From assembly GCA_022606135.1 (NCBI GenBank), contig JABYQN010000012.1, positions 868,001 to 932,000 on the forward strand: a stretch of DNA of 64,000 nucleotides, given 5' to 3'. Made by a program: the position numbers and the translations under genes. Position 1 is the first letter of the stretch, and each line of letters opens with the position of its first letter. The notes under the pieces are model-generated. The model was not told where the DNA came from. It worked only from the letters and a program-made list of their open reading frames with translations, and ran no database searches. Positions 1 to 13,900 of the stretch are shown here, in pieces. The stretch comes from Fomes fomentarius (lineage: Eukaryota > Basidiomycota > Agaricomycetes > Polyporales > Polyporaceae).

Positions 1-3000
1 AGAACGGACAATTCGCATTGAGTTCATGCCTCAAGGCCTCGAGTTCGAAGCGCGCGTTGGAACCTCCGACATGCACAGGAGAGGCTGAAACTGCCTAATA
101 TATCAAGTCGCACACAGATCTTGTTCCTCTCAAAGTCCGCAGTGCTAGCTATTAGCGAAGGCGTGTCTCGCCAGGACGAATGCGCTCCATCTGCATCAAC
201 CCCGGACTCGGGACGCGGAAGCGAGGATGACGCATGACGAAGGAGCCACAAAACCTGCGCGAGGCGTGACAGACGAGATCTTGGGATCAGAATCAGGATA
301 TCCAGAAGATCATCAAGGGGGATGTCCGGCATATCCAGCGTTCAGCCGATTCAATGGCCCGAGGCCGATCGCGATATCCTGGATACTTGGAGTTTGAACT
401 GCGCAGCCCTCAACTTCTGTGGACAACAGTGGACACGAGGCTACTAGTAGCGCGCTGGGCCGAGTCGGACCTGAGCCAAGTAGCACAAATCAGTCAAGGA
501 GGATCCGGAGAAAGGCCCGATCACGAACGATTCGGATTCGGGCGTACCTGCACGTTGGCAGTCGCCTTTGGAATGGCAAGCGTATCTACATAAGTACTAG
601 CAAAGGAGGTGGTAGAGCGCTTGACATCCCCAGCGCTCGCGAATTCGAATGTCTCGATCATGTCGGAGACTTGCGAGAGCCACATACATACAAAACAAAC
701 GGATCGATACCCGCGCGCGAGTCATCGTCCAGAAGCCCGATCAAACATCCCAGTTGTCACTTCCTAGTACACCAGCGGAAATGAACGGCAATGAGCTGAT
801 GCGGCCAACAGCCCCCAGTGAGATTTGAACAGAAAGTTCAAAGGACGAGCTGAAGGTAGAACAAAGCTGCCGCCAGCCGGAGCACAAAGGCCGCAGCCTT
901 ACGGACGTCCTGAGAGAACAATTTACGAAGACGTGCTATCCTCGGAAACCAAGCAACCCAGAAGCCCGGCCATGCTCACCCTGCGCGTAAGTATGTGTTC
1001 GAAAAAGGTCCGCGAAGGTGCGCTAGCGCAAACTGATCATTTGTTAGTTTAATATCCATATCCCCGGACATCACTCGCCCTTGAGAGCGAATCCTCGCAC
1101 TCTTGGCAGCGGCTTGTTCTCCCGAGCTCGGGGGATCTATGGAAGGGGAAGGCGGCCTCTCCGAGAACCCGATCAGAGTAGAATGGCGGACACGCAAGTT
1201 CTTACGCAGCACGAGGATTCAGGCACTTACTCCCGCGATCGCAAATCATCCATCATGAGTAATGGACGTGCCACTAGAAGGATGAGATCGCTGTCCTTGG
1301 GGCGCATATGAGGTGCATGTGTATGGAGTGTTAGCACGAGTGATCCTCGTGGGCCAGTCTGAATTTGAACTCGACTGTGTGGTAGTACGTTGAACGATGG
1401 CATCGATCGGAAGACGGACCCATAGGCCGTCTGACAGATACTTACTACATACACATACGCTGATGTCGCCGCTGGACCCAGCCACTCGGAATCAAAACAT
1501 GCGCGTACATGCGCTTCGCCGTCGGACTCGAGCATGGGCTATAGGAATCCGGGCGGAGCGTTGACGGCATTGTGGGTGTGACTTCAATCTCAATTCACGG
1601 CACGTCCTCGCCATCAGGTATTAGTAAGTCTAGTAGGAACGGTCGTAGACCAGCACTGGAAATCCAATAGATCTGTACCCGAGCGCCAGAGGTCAGCGCG
1701 GCAGAAAACAATGTGAGAACGCACACATGTCATCCGGAGGAGCACAACGTCATGCATCATGGTCGACCAGGGCCTCCTCCGAAGTCCAATTGGCAATCAT
1801 TCAATCCCAGCCAGAACCCCGCGAGGCCGCGCGCGCATCCATCACTCTGGTCGTCTCGGCACTTTCCCAACGCATTGGACCTCGGAGTAATTCCGACATA
1901 TGTCAGTGATGTCGTGTACCCATGATGGCGCCGCACCTCTCGAAACGAGTCGCGCGTGTGTGAATGAGAAGTAGCTTCGGGCTCGGCGTTAAACGTTACC
2001 GTTCCAACCCATGGCAGGCTAGCATGAGATATATGTAGTAGGCTGGCATGAACTCTGGGGGGGGGGCGGATGCAGATGCAGATATTGCAGAACACTACTA
2101 ATAATATATATGAAGACGCGCGCAATGGAGCGCTTCTCGTTATCTGAGTTTCGCGCCGGCTCGCACGACGAGTCCCCGGGATGCGCATGCGCACAGTTGG
2201 CAACTTGCAGGCAGGCCGGCGTTTGCCCTTCAAGAACGTTTGGAACAACGTTGAAGCTCTCAACCTACGCACTTCTGTTCCGTCGGCCACGAGGCATGAG
2301 TTTGTTGCAAAATTCGGAAGGTTGTAGGTAAGCACATGGGCCTGACTCAGAAAACCCAGTGGAGCTATGGCTGGTTTTGGGTGGGTTCACTTGAAGGAGA
2401 ACGACGGAACTAGTATTCTCGAGCAGTCTGGCGGAGGTTGAACGTTGAGTATCTACTACCAGTATTGAGGTTTCGAAGGACGGTATTGTGCACATGAGGC
2501 TTGAGTATGTTGATGTCTACAACGTGTACGTGCTCGTCATATCTTCGCCGCACAGAATGAGTCGAATGGTACCGGGACTTGGGAGTGCTTGATCGCGGGC
2601 TTTGTACGAGGGCGGGGTCAATAGACAGACCAGCTTCAAGCTTTCAAGCTTCGAACGCATTGGTCATGCGCGGTCGGTGGCTTCCGGTCTAGATCTTCTA
2701 TTGTGTGCGTGCGTGCGTGCGTGTAAGTACTTATCGTCTTCAGCGACGCTCTCAAGCTTTTACAAGCGCCGTTGGAGACTTGGAGTGCGGGTGCGCAAAC
2801 GGCCTAGGCCTGGCGCCGCCCCGCTCGTCGACTTGGGGAATGCGACCGTCTGCACGGACACCGTGGAGAACTAGAAATCCGAGAATATTGAGGCAGCAGC
2901 TCGAGAGACAGTATCAAAGAGTCAAAGAGTCAAAGCATACGCACACCGTACTTGGTAAGTACATGAGTACAGTGTCTGCGTGACCACGATCGTAAACGTC

Positions 3001-4374
3001 AGCGCCAGTGGCAGTTCAACGTTCAACACGCGGTAGCTCTTCAGTAAGCGTACTCGACCGTGCGTCCCGTTCACTGTGGCCTCTGTCCAGATACGCAGTA
3101 AGTACGCCAGTACGCCACATGGTGACACATGCTTGGCGGACAGACAGACAGCTCAGAGTTATAGTTATGACGGCACACCTGGTTGTGCCAGTGTGTGCGG
3201 CAACTGGCACGGCTGCCCTGAATCATGATGATGCCTGCTGCCCAATCGCGCTGGCGCCCACATACGCTCAGAGTCATATGGATTAGAAAGACGACGACGA
3301 CACGTCGAGGACGGCGACGATGACAAAGGCTTGGGAGGTGACGAAATCTGACATGAGAATGTCCCCACATACGTAAGGACGTAAGGATACTTGCTCCTGG
3401 GCGCCGCCGGGCGACATAAGGCACGTTGGAACCCGTATGTAACCTTTCAATCAAGCTTCAAGTTCCACAGCGGGCGATGTGGTACGCGTGCGACGTACCT
3501 GCGCGCGAGACGACTCGGAGCGCCGGGCATACTACATAAGACCATGTCTCTCTTCCTGAGTGCGGTCTTTGTGGAGAACCTTGTCCTGAGTAGTACTGCC
3601 AGATATCTCGGTACGATCTCGAGTGCGTCGACAGCGAGCACCTGCACCTGGTACGCTGGCAGTGTATGTGTATGTACATGGTTGAACCGAACAGGTGCTG
3701 GGATACCCTCGGATATCGGATATCGGATACTACCACCACCCGGTTGACACCCATCCGGCCCTGACTCTGACTCCTGGGGGCCAGAGGAGATGGAGATCTG
3801 GGATCAGGCAGGGCCGTGCTCGGGAATGTGCGAGCGGGCGCACTATGTAGCTGAGTACGACATCGACGACGTCGAGACCTATGCGAGTGTCATTGACGTG
3901 ATTCGTCATGTCGCTTCGGGATGCATGCATGGGCCCTTGGACTAGTCTGTGTTCGCACTCGAGACCGTTAGTGAGATAGGTTTGGAGCTTGCCAGGCGTT
4001 TAACGTTCAATACGAGTCCAAGTTCCAGGACTCGGATGCGCAGCCCTGGCCTCTGGCGCAGCAGGCCACTTGGAGCAAGGATCCGCTTGGGCACTGGTGG
4101 ATATCTGGATTCTGGAAGGATGTGCGTTGCGGATCGTGGTCCGGGAATCGAAGACACAGAAGAAGAAGACGAAGATGGCTCAAATTTCAAAGCTGGAATG
4201 CTGAGGTGGTTGGTGAGCGCCTGAGTGAAAAAAGGTCGAAGACTCGGAAGAGCGTGACCCGACCGTCATCGAAAGGCACAACAATAAACGCGCGTGGCCT
4301 TGAGGCCGAGGCGCAGATACTTACGGTGTGCACGCGCGTCAAGCTCAATATTTAGAGTCAATTGCAAGACAGCA

Positions 4375-4417
<43 letters not shown>

Positions 4418-6866
4418 TACAAACGTCGCAAAGGGCGCAGCCGTGCCTAAGGCTATTATTGTATGGCAACCGTGACAATGACGTTGACAAGCTGCCTACT
4501 GCTCCCCGAGGTGCGAGGGCCGATCGCGAGCGGACGAATCCAACGTTGGCATAAAACTGTAACAGTTGCATGTCATTGTTGCTGCTACTAGCGCTGCGCC
4601 CGTCGAACCTGTTCCATGTCAATGCGCCCTCACCGGGTCTCTTAAATCTCCTGGGAGCTTATGAATCCATGATCATGGCTACGCACGGCCCATCCGTCGC
4701 CGTGGTGCTGGCACGCATACAATCCACGTTGCACCAACTTGAATGGACACGGACGGGGCGACACGAGTGACGAGAGAGCTCGAGGACGCGTCACAGCACA
4801 GGAGTCAGGCTTCACTGGACATTCGGTATATAATAGAACACCCGCGGCCGAGCACCACGCACTGAAGTACTGAGTACGTACGTATTATACACTCGGGCTC
4901 GGGCGCGCCGCCGCGTCATGGATCATGCATATGCATCATGGTCCGAGTAGGCTGTAGCTGTCGAAGTTCAGAAGCCGGCTAAGAAGGCCCGCCCTGACCT
5001 TCCCCGTCTCCGTTCTGAACTTATGAATCCGTCGCGGCGCGTGAGATGCATCTTCCCCCTCCATCTTCAATTGCACTTGAAGTTCATCTTCAATTTTGCT
5101 GTCTTCCGTCTTCCATCTTCGATGTGCAATGATCATATCGCCACAACACGACCCCGGCGCCGCCGTGATAGCACCTAATGCCTGGCATGGCGAATGTATG
5201 AACCAGCTGTATAAGTATTTATGGGACACGGGCACCGTACCACCGGAGGCGCGCGCGCAGCCGGAAACATGCGACTGCGACCAAGTATGCACTTATCGCC
5301 ACATTGCAACATCGCGAAGGAAGGGACGGGACGTCGGATGGGGCCCAAGGGTTCTCGGATGAACGATGCAGAATGACGCGGAGGGGGTACGTCACCGTCG
5401 AACCGTCGGCGCTGAGCGTGCGAGAGAGAGAGAGAGAAAAGAAGGCAGGTTGGTCCGACAAGCGCGAAACGGCAGAAGGGGAATCGAAGGACGGGCGTCG
5501 AGGAGGAGCTGGGACGGTTGGGCCATATCAGGACCGTGGACGGGTCGTCGTCGTCGAGGTGAGGTAAGTGCCAAAGTGTAAGTACACTGTATGACATCCG
5601 TGCATGGATGCCGTGAATCATGATTCGACACCCCGACACCCGACAATACATATATACATGATGCAGTTTCGCACCGCGACGCGAGCGAATCCCGAGGCAA
5701 TCACGTCAGGGCAGGTGAGCGGCTGAAGCCTGGCAGTCGGGGACTCTGAGAAGCGCCAAGGCGGAGGAGAGACGAGGGAAATTGTCAATTGATTCGTCAG
5801 GAGGTCGAGAAGGAGAAGGCCGCCTGGAGGCGATGGCAGATCCCGTTGGACGGACAGCGGCTAGTAGTAGCCGTCACAGAAAGTGTGTGATGGGAGGAGA
5901 AAGGAAGAGAGAGACGCGTAGTACGTACGGCCGCGTGACAACGGACTAACTGCGCGGAGCAGAGCAGAACATGAGATAGGAGAGTGGACGCTGAAGATGT
6001 CGATAAGAAAGAGAGGAGGAGGCCCCGGCGCCGCAGCGCGGTTGCTGTTCGCAGACATTAGTTGGTTGTAGTTACTCACGGACAGACGACAGGCGGACAG
6101 TGCCCGGTGATGTGACACAAGTGAGGCGTGGAGGCGATGGCGTTGGCGTTGGCGGTCAGCGGTCAGCGGCGTGGCTTTGAGGTTGACAATGAGAGTGAGG
6201 GTCCGAGGAAGACGACATAGGTAAGTGTGGTGGATGATCAGGTGTATGCGCATGTGGCTCTGTGTAAGGAAGGGTGCGGGGGGAGCGAGTGTGAGCCAAG
6301 ACGATTCGCGGATCGGACGTAATTGAAGGCAGGGTGTGTCGGGTAGGCGAGGAAGATGAACGTTAACGTCGCGGACCATAATTGACGTGACAGGCGCAGG
6401 TAGAGGGCGGCGTCGGACGGGTGGGCAGAAGATGAGCGTCTGGGATGGTGAATGGAAATGGAGAGATGACGGAGGGCAACTCTAACTGTCACTGTGCCCG
6501 ATCCAGACAGCCGGGGAATTGTGCGCCGCAGACGGAGAGCAGCCGGGAGGAGGGCGGCAAGAACCCGGGCTGCAACAGGCAGTGGACGATCCACTGCTCC
6601 GGCCAATGTTATCTGCCATCGTGCGGACCGAGAGCCCAGGACAGGCGCTGAATGCACTTACGGCAACCAGCACTGGCGCCAGATATGGCAGGAGGAAGCG
6701 CTGGGGGTGGATCTGAGAATTGAGTGTGGATAGATGCGTCTCCCAGCAAAGATGCCGGCCCAGCGCTGGCCTCCGTCCAAGATCTCCTCTCACCCTCATC
6801 TCTTCTTCTTCGCGCACCGCCCCGGCCCATGACAACGTTATGAACCATCCTCTAATGTCCCCGCCA
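1..6866. other. gene-poor intergenic region
   Basis: No convincing coding region was found here. The open frames are short, overlap on both strands, lack protein-like composition and do not join across plausible introns. The DNA has scattered simple sequence: a 10-G run at 2057-2066, a GTGC-rich stretch near 2703-2724, short GATATCG repeats near 3713-3730 and an AG microsatellite at 4379-4414. The motif TAAGTAC recurs at 2724, 2956, 3099 and 5579. Non-coding transcripts or remnants of old elements cannot be excluded. Confidence 0.6.
4379..4414. repeat. AG dinucleotide microsatellite
   Basis: About 18 uninterrupted AG units are seen directly in the sequence. It lies in gene-free DNA. A tract like this is prone to slippage and length variation. 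Confidence 0.95.
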
Positions 6867-6872
6867 TATAAA
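6867..6872 (+). promoter_or_regulatory. TATA box of the gene starting at 6966
   Basis: TATAAA lies 94 bases before the proposed start codon. It is followed by a strongly pyrimidine-rich stretch (about 6876-6950), the usual layout of a fungal core promoter. Confidence 0.6.
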
Positions 6873-6965
6873 GTCTCCCTCGGTCCCCTCCTCCCCCCTT
6901 CCCACTCCCTACCTCCCCTTCCGCCTTCTCCGTCCAATATCCTCGGCTAACTCCTGCCCCTGCCC

Positions 6966-7989
6966 ATGACTACTACCTATCACCTCCGCCCTGTCTCCGC
7001 CATGACTCGCTCGTCCTCTCCCACCGCTAGTACCTCTACTGCCAGTGACCGCAGCCCCCCACCGCTCGGCGCACACCATCCACCATCCAAGGCCATGTTG
7101 CCTCCCGCCACAACCAACTTCTCGCCCCAACCCATCAACTCTCGACCTCGTCGCCCGCTCTCGCCCTCGTCCCTTCGTGGTGAGTGCTTGTTTTCTCGCA
7201 TGTGATTTCTACCCCACACTCGACCTCGTACATCACATCTTAACCCTTTTCGTTTATCCGCCACGTATTCATCCACCCTTGCGCATATACAGACATCGAC
7301 ATCCCTCTCGACCCCGAACGTGCCTTCGCCTCACGGGGAAAGTTCCCTCCCCCTCCAACCGGTCACGATCTCATGGCCCTCTTCCCCCTGCGCCCCCGCT
7401 CATCCAGCCAGGGCCCACTTCGGGTTTCTTCGAGCGCGAGGAGCGCAAATTCTTCGCCCAGGCAGGCAAGGAGATCGTCCGCCTCCGCCTTGAAGTCGAC
7501 CTCCAACACCATCATGGCCCTGTCGTCCTCGGCGGCGCCACCTCTAGCTTCAGCCCAACCTCAGGTCCCGGTGTCCCCTCACCGCGGACGCACCACCTCC
7601 ACCCGCGCGCGCCCTCCCGGTCGCATGTCCCCCACCCTCAGCATCCGCACCCGCACGCCTCAGCACACACCGCCCTCCCGCCCCCACCCCCGCCGCTTCC
7701 TCCATCGCACTCGACATCCCCGCGCTCGCACGTTCCCCCAGCGACCTTCCCGCCCATCCCCTCGCAACAGGGCCCGCCACCACCTACCTCGGGGCCCGCA
7801 CATCCCGGCTACCCCGTGAGTCGGCCGCCTGAGCTCGAGCGTGCTCCCCCGCCACCTCCCATCTCGCAGGGACCCCCGGGCGACGCAATGGCTGTGGATG
7901 AAGACGACGACGAGGCGTGGCGCCGCCCGACCCCGCACAATGCGCGCAGGAGAGCGGGGAAGCACACGCGTCGTGTCATCGTGAAGTAG
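6966..7989 (+). CDS. small conserved basidiomycete protein of unknown function, frameshifted
   Basis: Exon 1 is 6966-7179; a GTGAGT...CAG intron follows (7180-7292); exon 2 runs to the stop at 7989. Exon 2 opens in one frame (residues GKFPPPPTGHDLMALFP) and must move by one base at the five-C run 7384-7388 to continue as PGPTSGFFEREERKFFAQ. That frame then stays open to the end. One extra C would give an intact protein of about 303 residues. The body is Pro/Ser/His-rich and low complexity; the C-terminus is acidic then basic (VDEDDDEAW ... RAGKHTRRVIVK). The GFFEREERKFFAQAGKE core and basic tail resemble small uncharacterised proteins I associate with mushroom-forming fungi; that family link is from memory. 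No enzymatic domain is recognisable. The break may be an assembly error or a real mutation. Confidence 0.65.
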
Positions 7990-10900
7990 ACGCGCCCCGT
8001 TTCGCGTGCGTCTGTGTGTCTGCGCGAGGGCGAGCGCGCACAGTTTGCATCAGCTGGGATGCTGTTGTGGCCGCGGCTGCGGGAGGAGAAGAGTGTTGGA
8101 CACAGCGGGGAGCGCGGGTGAAGGGCCGCGAAGCAGGGGCAAGGCACGGTCCAGTCAGACAAGGGAGGCTGCGTACTGCGCAGCGTGCGGCGTGCACGAG
8201 TGTATGGCGTGGCCGTTCGTCCGGCGGTAGATGCTTCAATCTTCGTAGACGAGCCGCCGGAAAGCGGTGAACAACGTCTTGGAAGGAAGCTGACTGGGGG
8301 AGTTGTTGCTGGGGTAGGCCACGGCGTGTGGCGTGAGCGATACGCCTCGCAACCACGCTGCCCCTCGTTCTTCCTCCCCGCTTCCTGGATGTGAGCTCAC
8401 CCGCTCGCCTTCGCCTGACTGACGTACGCGCGCATATGTTCTGTGGTCAGATCCGGTCTGGGAACCAGACTTGTCTTCCCGTTTTTCCTCCGTATTCCTC
8501 GGTCTCCTCGCACCTCGTTAACTCCCTCTCTCGAGTTTCGCCCGTCTGCCACAAGCCCCACCTCCGGAGCTGAAGTATTCACCCATGTCTCGTGTCAGAC
8601 CGTTCACCCGTTCAGGTTCAGCTGCCCAGCCACCCCCCGCCTCGCCGCTTCCGTCTGTCCGCCCTAACGCCATCTTGGAACTCTCAGAGCACGCACCTCC
8701 GTGTCTCACGCCTTCCCTTCGCATCTTCGTAATCTTTGCCCGCCCGACCGCTCGCCATCTCGCCCGGACTTGTATCATCTAGATATCTATCCTATCGTGA
8801 TCCAACAATCCAGACCTCCCCGTGCGACACACACTCTGTGCATTAACGCATCCGTCCGAAACGAATGACGCCCTCCCCTCCGCTTTTTCGGGCTCATTGT
8901 GCCCGCGCCCCGCCTCGCGTCTTCTTCAATCTTCTCAATCTTCTTCTCCTTCCCTTCTCTTCTCTTCTCGTGAAGCCTGCGGCCTTTGACCTCCGGAGAG
9001 GTCCCATTGAGTCCACGCTCTCTCTCGAGAGGGTCCACGTCGTCTCCGCCGCCTTGCAACAAACCTGCCATGCCCTTGCCTTCTTCTTCTCTCGCGCGTC
9101 CAGATATACCGCTCTGATCGCACAATCCACATCGCCTTGTGCCCCCTCCCCCCGCCCCACCTCCTACCTGGCGCCCTGGGTTTGACACTTCCGATCCTCA
9201 CGGCCTAAGTGTCGTCGGCGCATCGCTCTGTTCAGGCAACCTCACCTCGTTTTGGCGGCCGTAAAGCAGCTGTGCACGAGCGAGGTCAAACTCAGAGTCC
9301 TGATGGGGTGGGTGGGGCTTGTGAGTGGTGAGCTGGGGTGGCGGCGGCGGCGCATGGAGCGTGCTCCTTGTGTGCGGCGTCGTCAACAGGACGTCATATC
9401 ATCATCATCCAGAATCCGCGCAGGAGGTGTCCATCTGTCCAGGAGTCCAGGAAGTGAACAATGTCGTCGTTGTCGTCACTCCGCCGCTGTCGTTGTTGTC
9501 GGTGAAGCTTCCCCCCGATCAGCAATCACCATCACCGTGCTTGTGCCATGCAGAGCGTGGAAGGAATATGACAAGATGGCATCGACATCGACGTCGCGTC
9601 GACGGTTCGAACTCGCGATCGCGATCGGCCCCCCCCCCCCCCCCCCCCCCCCCTTTGGCTAGTGGGACGGTGGACGTGCATGCGTAATGCTAACGCGTAA
9701 AGCTTATTGGTCGCGGCAAACAGACGCAAAGGCAAAGGCAAAGGAAAAATGTGTATCGCTGTATCCGTATATCGTTTATTGTGTCATAGTCCCATAGATG
9801 CGCTTTTCTCCGTTCCCCATCCCATCCGTCTCTTCCCCCTACCCCCCTACCCCCTGTTTGATATCCATCCCCTTGACCGTTGACTGCTCGACGAGAGTGC
9901 TGTTGCCTGCCCGCATTCCGCACCCATGACCCATGACCCGTCACCCGTGTCTCATACTCATAATCATGTCCTCGATCGCTGCTGCTCCTGCTCTCCAGAT
10001 CCGCTTTCTTCTGCTGTCGGTAGCCCAGTTCGGTTCTTCGCCCCATGCCAATCGAGATCGATAGCCCACTCCCCCTTCCGACAAGTCCCTGTGTAATTAC
10101 TAGTAGTGCCATCCACGTACGCGTACTTACGCTGTTAGCTTTTCTTTAGTCTTCCTATTAGTCGTATCGCGCTTTAGTACTCGTTGAACGCAACTGTATA
10201 ATCGCTCTCAGTTTTTTTTCATGAACGATATTGACGCGTCGTCTCCGACATCGATCGTCCGAATGCGTGTGTACCATTTCATTCTTGGCGTGCGGCAATG
10301 GGGCGCGACCCCCGACGCCACTTCAAATTGTTCCTGCAGATTTAGAACTTACTGCTTTCCACCATGGCAATACATATACAAGTGGCAGGAGGCCGTCCCG
10401 CGCCGGTGCCGGCGGGGCCAATTTTAGTAGTACAGTCCATATCATCATCATATATGCATGTTCAAGCCCTCGTCCATTTTTCATTCCGAGGTTAACTAGC
10501 TCGCCGCAGTCATGCATGCCAGTCGCCGCCACTGGCACTGGTCGAGTCAATTTACTTTATTACTACTCTAAGTGCTAGTATCAGTTATCAGTGTGTGCCA
10601 CACCGTGACCCGGTGCCATTGCCCTGTGCATTGCATCGAACTTTCAAGTTGGGTTGGCGCAAATGGGAGACTGGGTCACTGGGGGGCACCGTCGCCGCAT
10701 CGCTTGGCCAAGGACTCGTCTGCTTGACGTTGTGTGGGCACAGTGGTAGTACTGGTATCTACCTGAGTACTAATAGCACTCACGGTATAAAGTTTAAGGC
10801 TGGTGTCTGCCGGACTCGACACTGGCACAGTGGGCACCGTGACGTCGGCTGCCACCAATATTGCTGGCAAGCGAGGCAGCTGGTCCCCCCGCACTCGCAG

Positions 10901-13900
10901 GGTCGCGACTCGTGGCTGGCCTTGCGCCGTAGTATGTACTGCTTATGTAGTTGTCACGGTGTTCGCGCGCCGCATCGGTGCTTCCTGGATAGGAGGACCG
11001 TGGCTCAGGCCTGCTAAGGTTGAACGTTGAACAAGGACGGCGCTGAGCGCAGCTGGCACCGGGAGTGGCGGAGAACTTACTACTTACCTGCTTTTGGTAC
11101 AGGCCGTAGTGACTGTAAGGGTCGATGAGAATGCGCCGGTGGTGGTGATGATATGCATACTACAGGTGCGGTAGGTGTCAGCTTGGCCCATGCTGTGAGC
11201 GTGCGGAGCCAATGCATAACTGCGTCATTTTCGGCCCAGCCCGCGAGATCTTCGCAGCATTTATTATGATAGTATGTAGGGCCAACTGCCAAGCACATTC
11301 ATGATTCACTTGGGCGAAGTCCGAAATTCATCATCAAGAGTCGCGTACCCGTAGTCTGTGTAATTCCTGCAGATTCTCCGGGGGCCACGGTGTGGCAGTT
11401 GCAAGGTTGGTCAACTTCTCAGCATTAATAGCGGCGTTGGCAGTCACTATCATCACGGTGACGGTGATGGATAACTATGAGTGACAGGCGTGGCGGTGCT
11501 TTTTTGGACTGCATACTTATGCAGTAGAGCCATGACGATAGCCTTATGTAGGTAATGCAATCGTACGCTACGTTACGGTCGCAATACGACTGCGGCCTGT
11601 ACATGATTTACCAATGAGGCGAATACGGTATGGTGCATGACGAAACGCGTACGCCATCATGGCGAATTCGAAAGGACGATCAGCGAGCGGGTTGGGCAGA
11701 CCGGCATCAAGCATCCAGAGGCAAAAGAGGCAGCTTACCAGTGCACTGCGTAACGACCTCCGAGTGCTCAAGCCTGACGCTGATCCGGATCCAGGACCAC
11801 GATCGACGCGCACCCAGATCGGGCAAGGAAGGGGGGGGAGCTCGAAGCAAACCTCACCAATTGATTTTTCATGACAATACTGCATCAGTACTAGTACTTC
11901 GCACTGACACATCGAATATCGGACAATCTTGCTGGCACCGGGTGTTCTGACGGTCCATTCACATGCGTGCGCAACTATGTAAATACTGGTTGCTTCCTTC
12001 CTGTTGCTTCCGATCCTGCCGAGGACGTCCCGGTTCCTCCGCAGACTGCACCGTGGGTGAAGTGCCAGTGTGTCCGACTCTGAGTCTTCGTCACGTTCCG
12101 CCGTCGCAAGGCTCGAAGCAACGTGAAACTGGTGATTGGGTGGCTGCGTTGTGCGCACAATAATAATGCTTTAAATGGTCCGGTTCGGTGTGTGTCCCCG
12201 ATCGCAATGGAACGAAGATGAAGGGAACGAAGAAGGAAAGCTGAGCTTCTACGTGCCTACCCAGCTTGGGGCCGACGGGGAGAACTTGAGACGCAGACAC
12301 GGGAGTACTAGACCCTAGACGAAGGGACGCGATGAACCTTCCTCAGTCCCCCTCAATCGTCGTGCCACGGTCGTGAAGAAAAATCAGCGATTGGCAGAAA
12401 CCCATATAGTATACGTCACGCCTCTGTTGAACCTTTGTGAGAACCTGCAAAGAGCGAGAGCAACTTGCGAAAATCAGACACGTCCGGCGCGCGTATGCGT
12501 TGTGATAGTGAGTAGCGAGATGTGCACTCACCAGCACCGTCACCGCTGGCATGTCTGTTCCGGGGTTCGTGGTTCGTGTTTCGTGTTTCGGGGTTCGGGT
12601 TACAGGATCAGGATCGATATCGGTTCTTTGAAGTGCGTTCTCCTCCTCGGCGGCGCCGTCCGCTGGCAGTACTTGGCTCGATACGCGCGTCCTGATATGA
12701 GAGCACTAAGTAAGTAGCTGACAGCTGATACTCGATGGTAGGCTTCGGCAGTATGAAGTCCTAGTCCCGATGGCGGGAAAGGCTCCATGTCGCCGGGACA
12801 CGGACTTCCAGTCAGTGAGACCCAAGGCCAGACTCACTGTCCGAAAGAACAATCCGCGACCGACTGTCGGCCCCCCGCAGCCCGAGCCCTCCTCCAACCC
12901 TGGGGACTTACTGTACGCGCAGGAGGAAGTGTGATAAGGCCGTGTCCCCAGGGAAAGTCGATCGAAATCTGAAGCAGGCTGACTCTCGATGCATCATGCC
13001 AATGCCATCGCATGCCACACTATACCGCGGACGCAGAAATGACCCTGTGGAAAACGGAACAAAAAATACACGCGAAGACACTGCGCAAAGGGAGCCCGCA
13101 CTAGCCGACGTCGGCGGCCATCAGTTAAGACCGGGTCGGGAATTCCTGGCGCATCGAGATGGTGTATGAAAATAATCAATGGGGAACCCGGGGGAAGGGA
13201 GCCTTTGTCTATTATATCGTCTGTCTTCCCGAATCCTGAGGACCCGCTGCGTTCTAGGCTCCCAGGGATTGTACGGGCGTAGGTAGGTAGTAGACGAGAC
13301 GTTCGAGCTTCTAGTGCTTATCGCGAGCCCATTTACTAGCCCGTGCGACCGGCCGTGATGAGAGCTACTACCTGCAGGGGACAATTGCTCCGGTCACCGG
13401 GATGGGGTAGGTGTCAGTATCCAGTATCCTGCAACTCGGACTGTGACCAACTGTGTTCGGCCGAAAATAGAAGACGGACATGAAGACAAGTACGAGCCTC
13501 AGGCCTCAAGGATGCGTATCTGCAGGAAAAGGCACACTCAGAGCCTGAGTCGAAGCTCCGCCCGCGGTTGAGTTCGAGGGCCCATATTATTCTCGTCTCG
13601 CAGGAGATAGTACGTGTCTTCCTACCTGCCCCAAACGGGCCCCAGCAGGGGAGCCGCGGGAGGTGGTTATTCGGTGGCAGACGGCAGGACTCGGAGTCTG
13701 GGGTGGCGTGCCTGGGTGCGCATTCATGCTGGCATGATGGCATTGCCTGCCCGACTCGGCCGGCTGCGAGGAGGTAGCTGTAGCTCTGCGCGCGCGCATT
13801 CCGCCGTGGACGCGAAGCGTGGGGGCGCGCGCGCGCGGCGGGGGAAGAGAAGAGAAGAGAGTACGTCTGTGGGACATGGTGAGAATAGGGAGTGTGAGCC

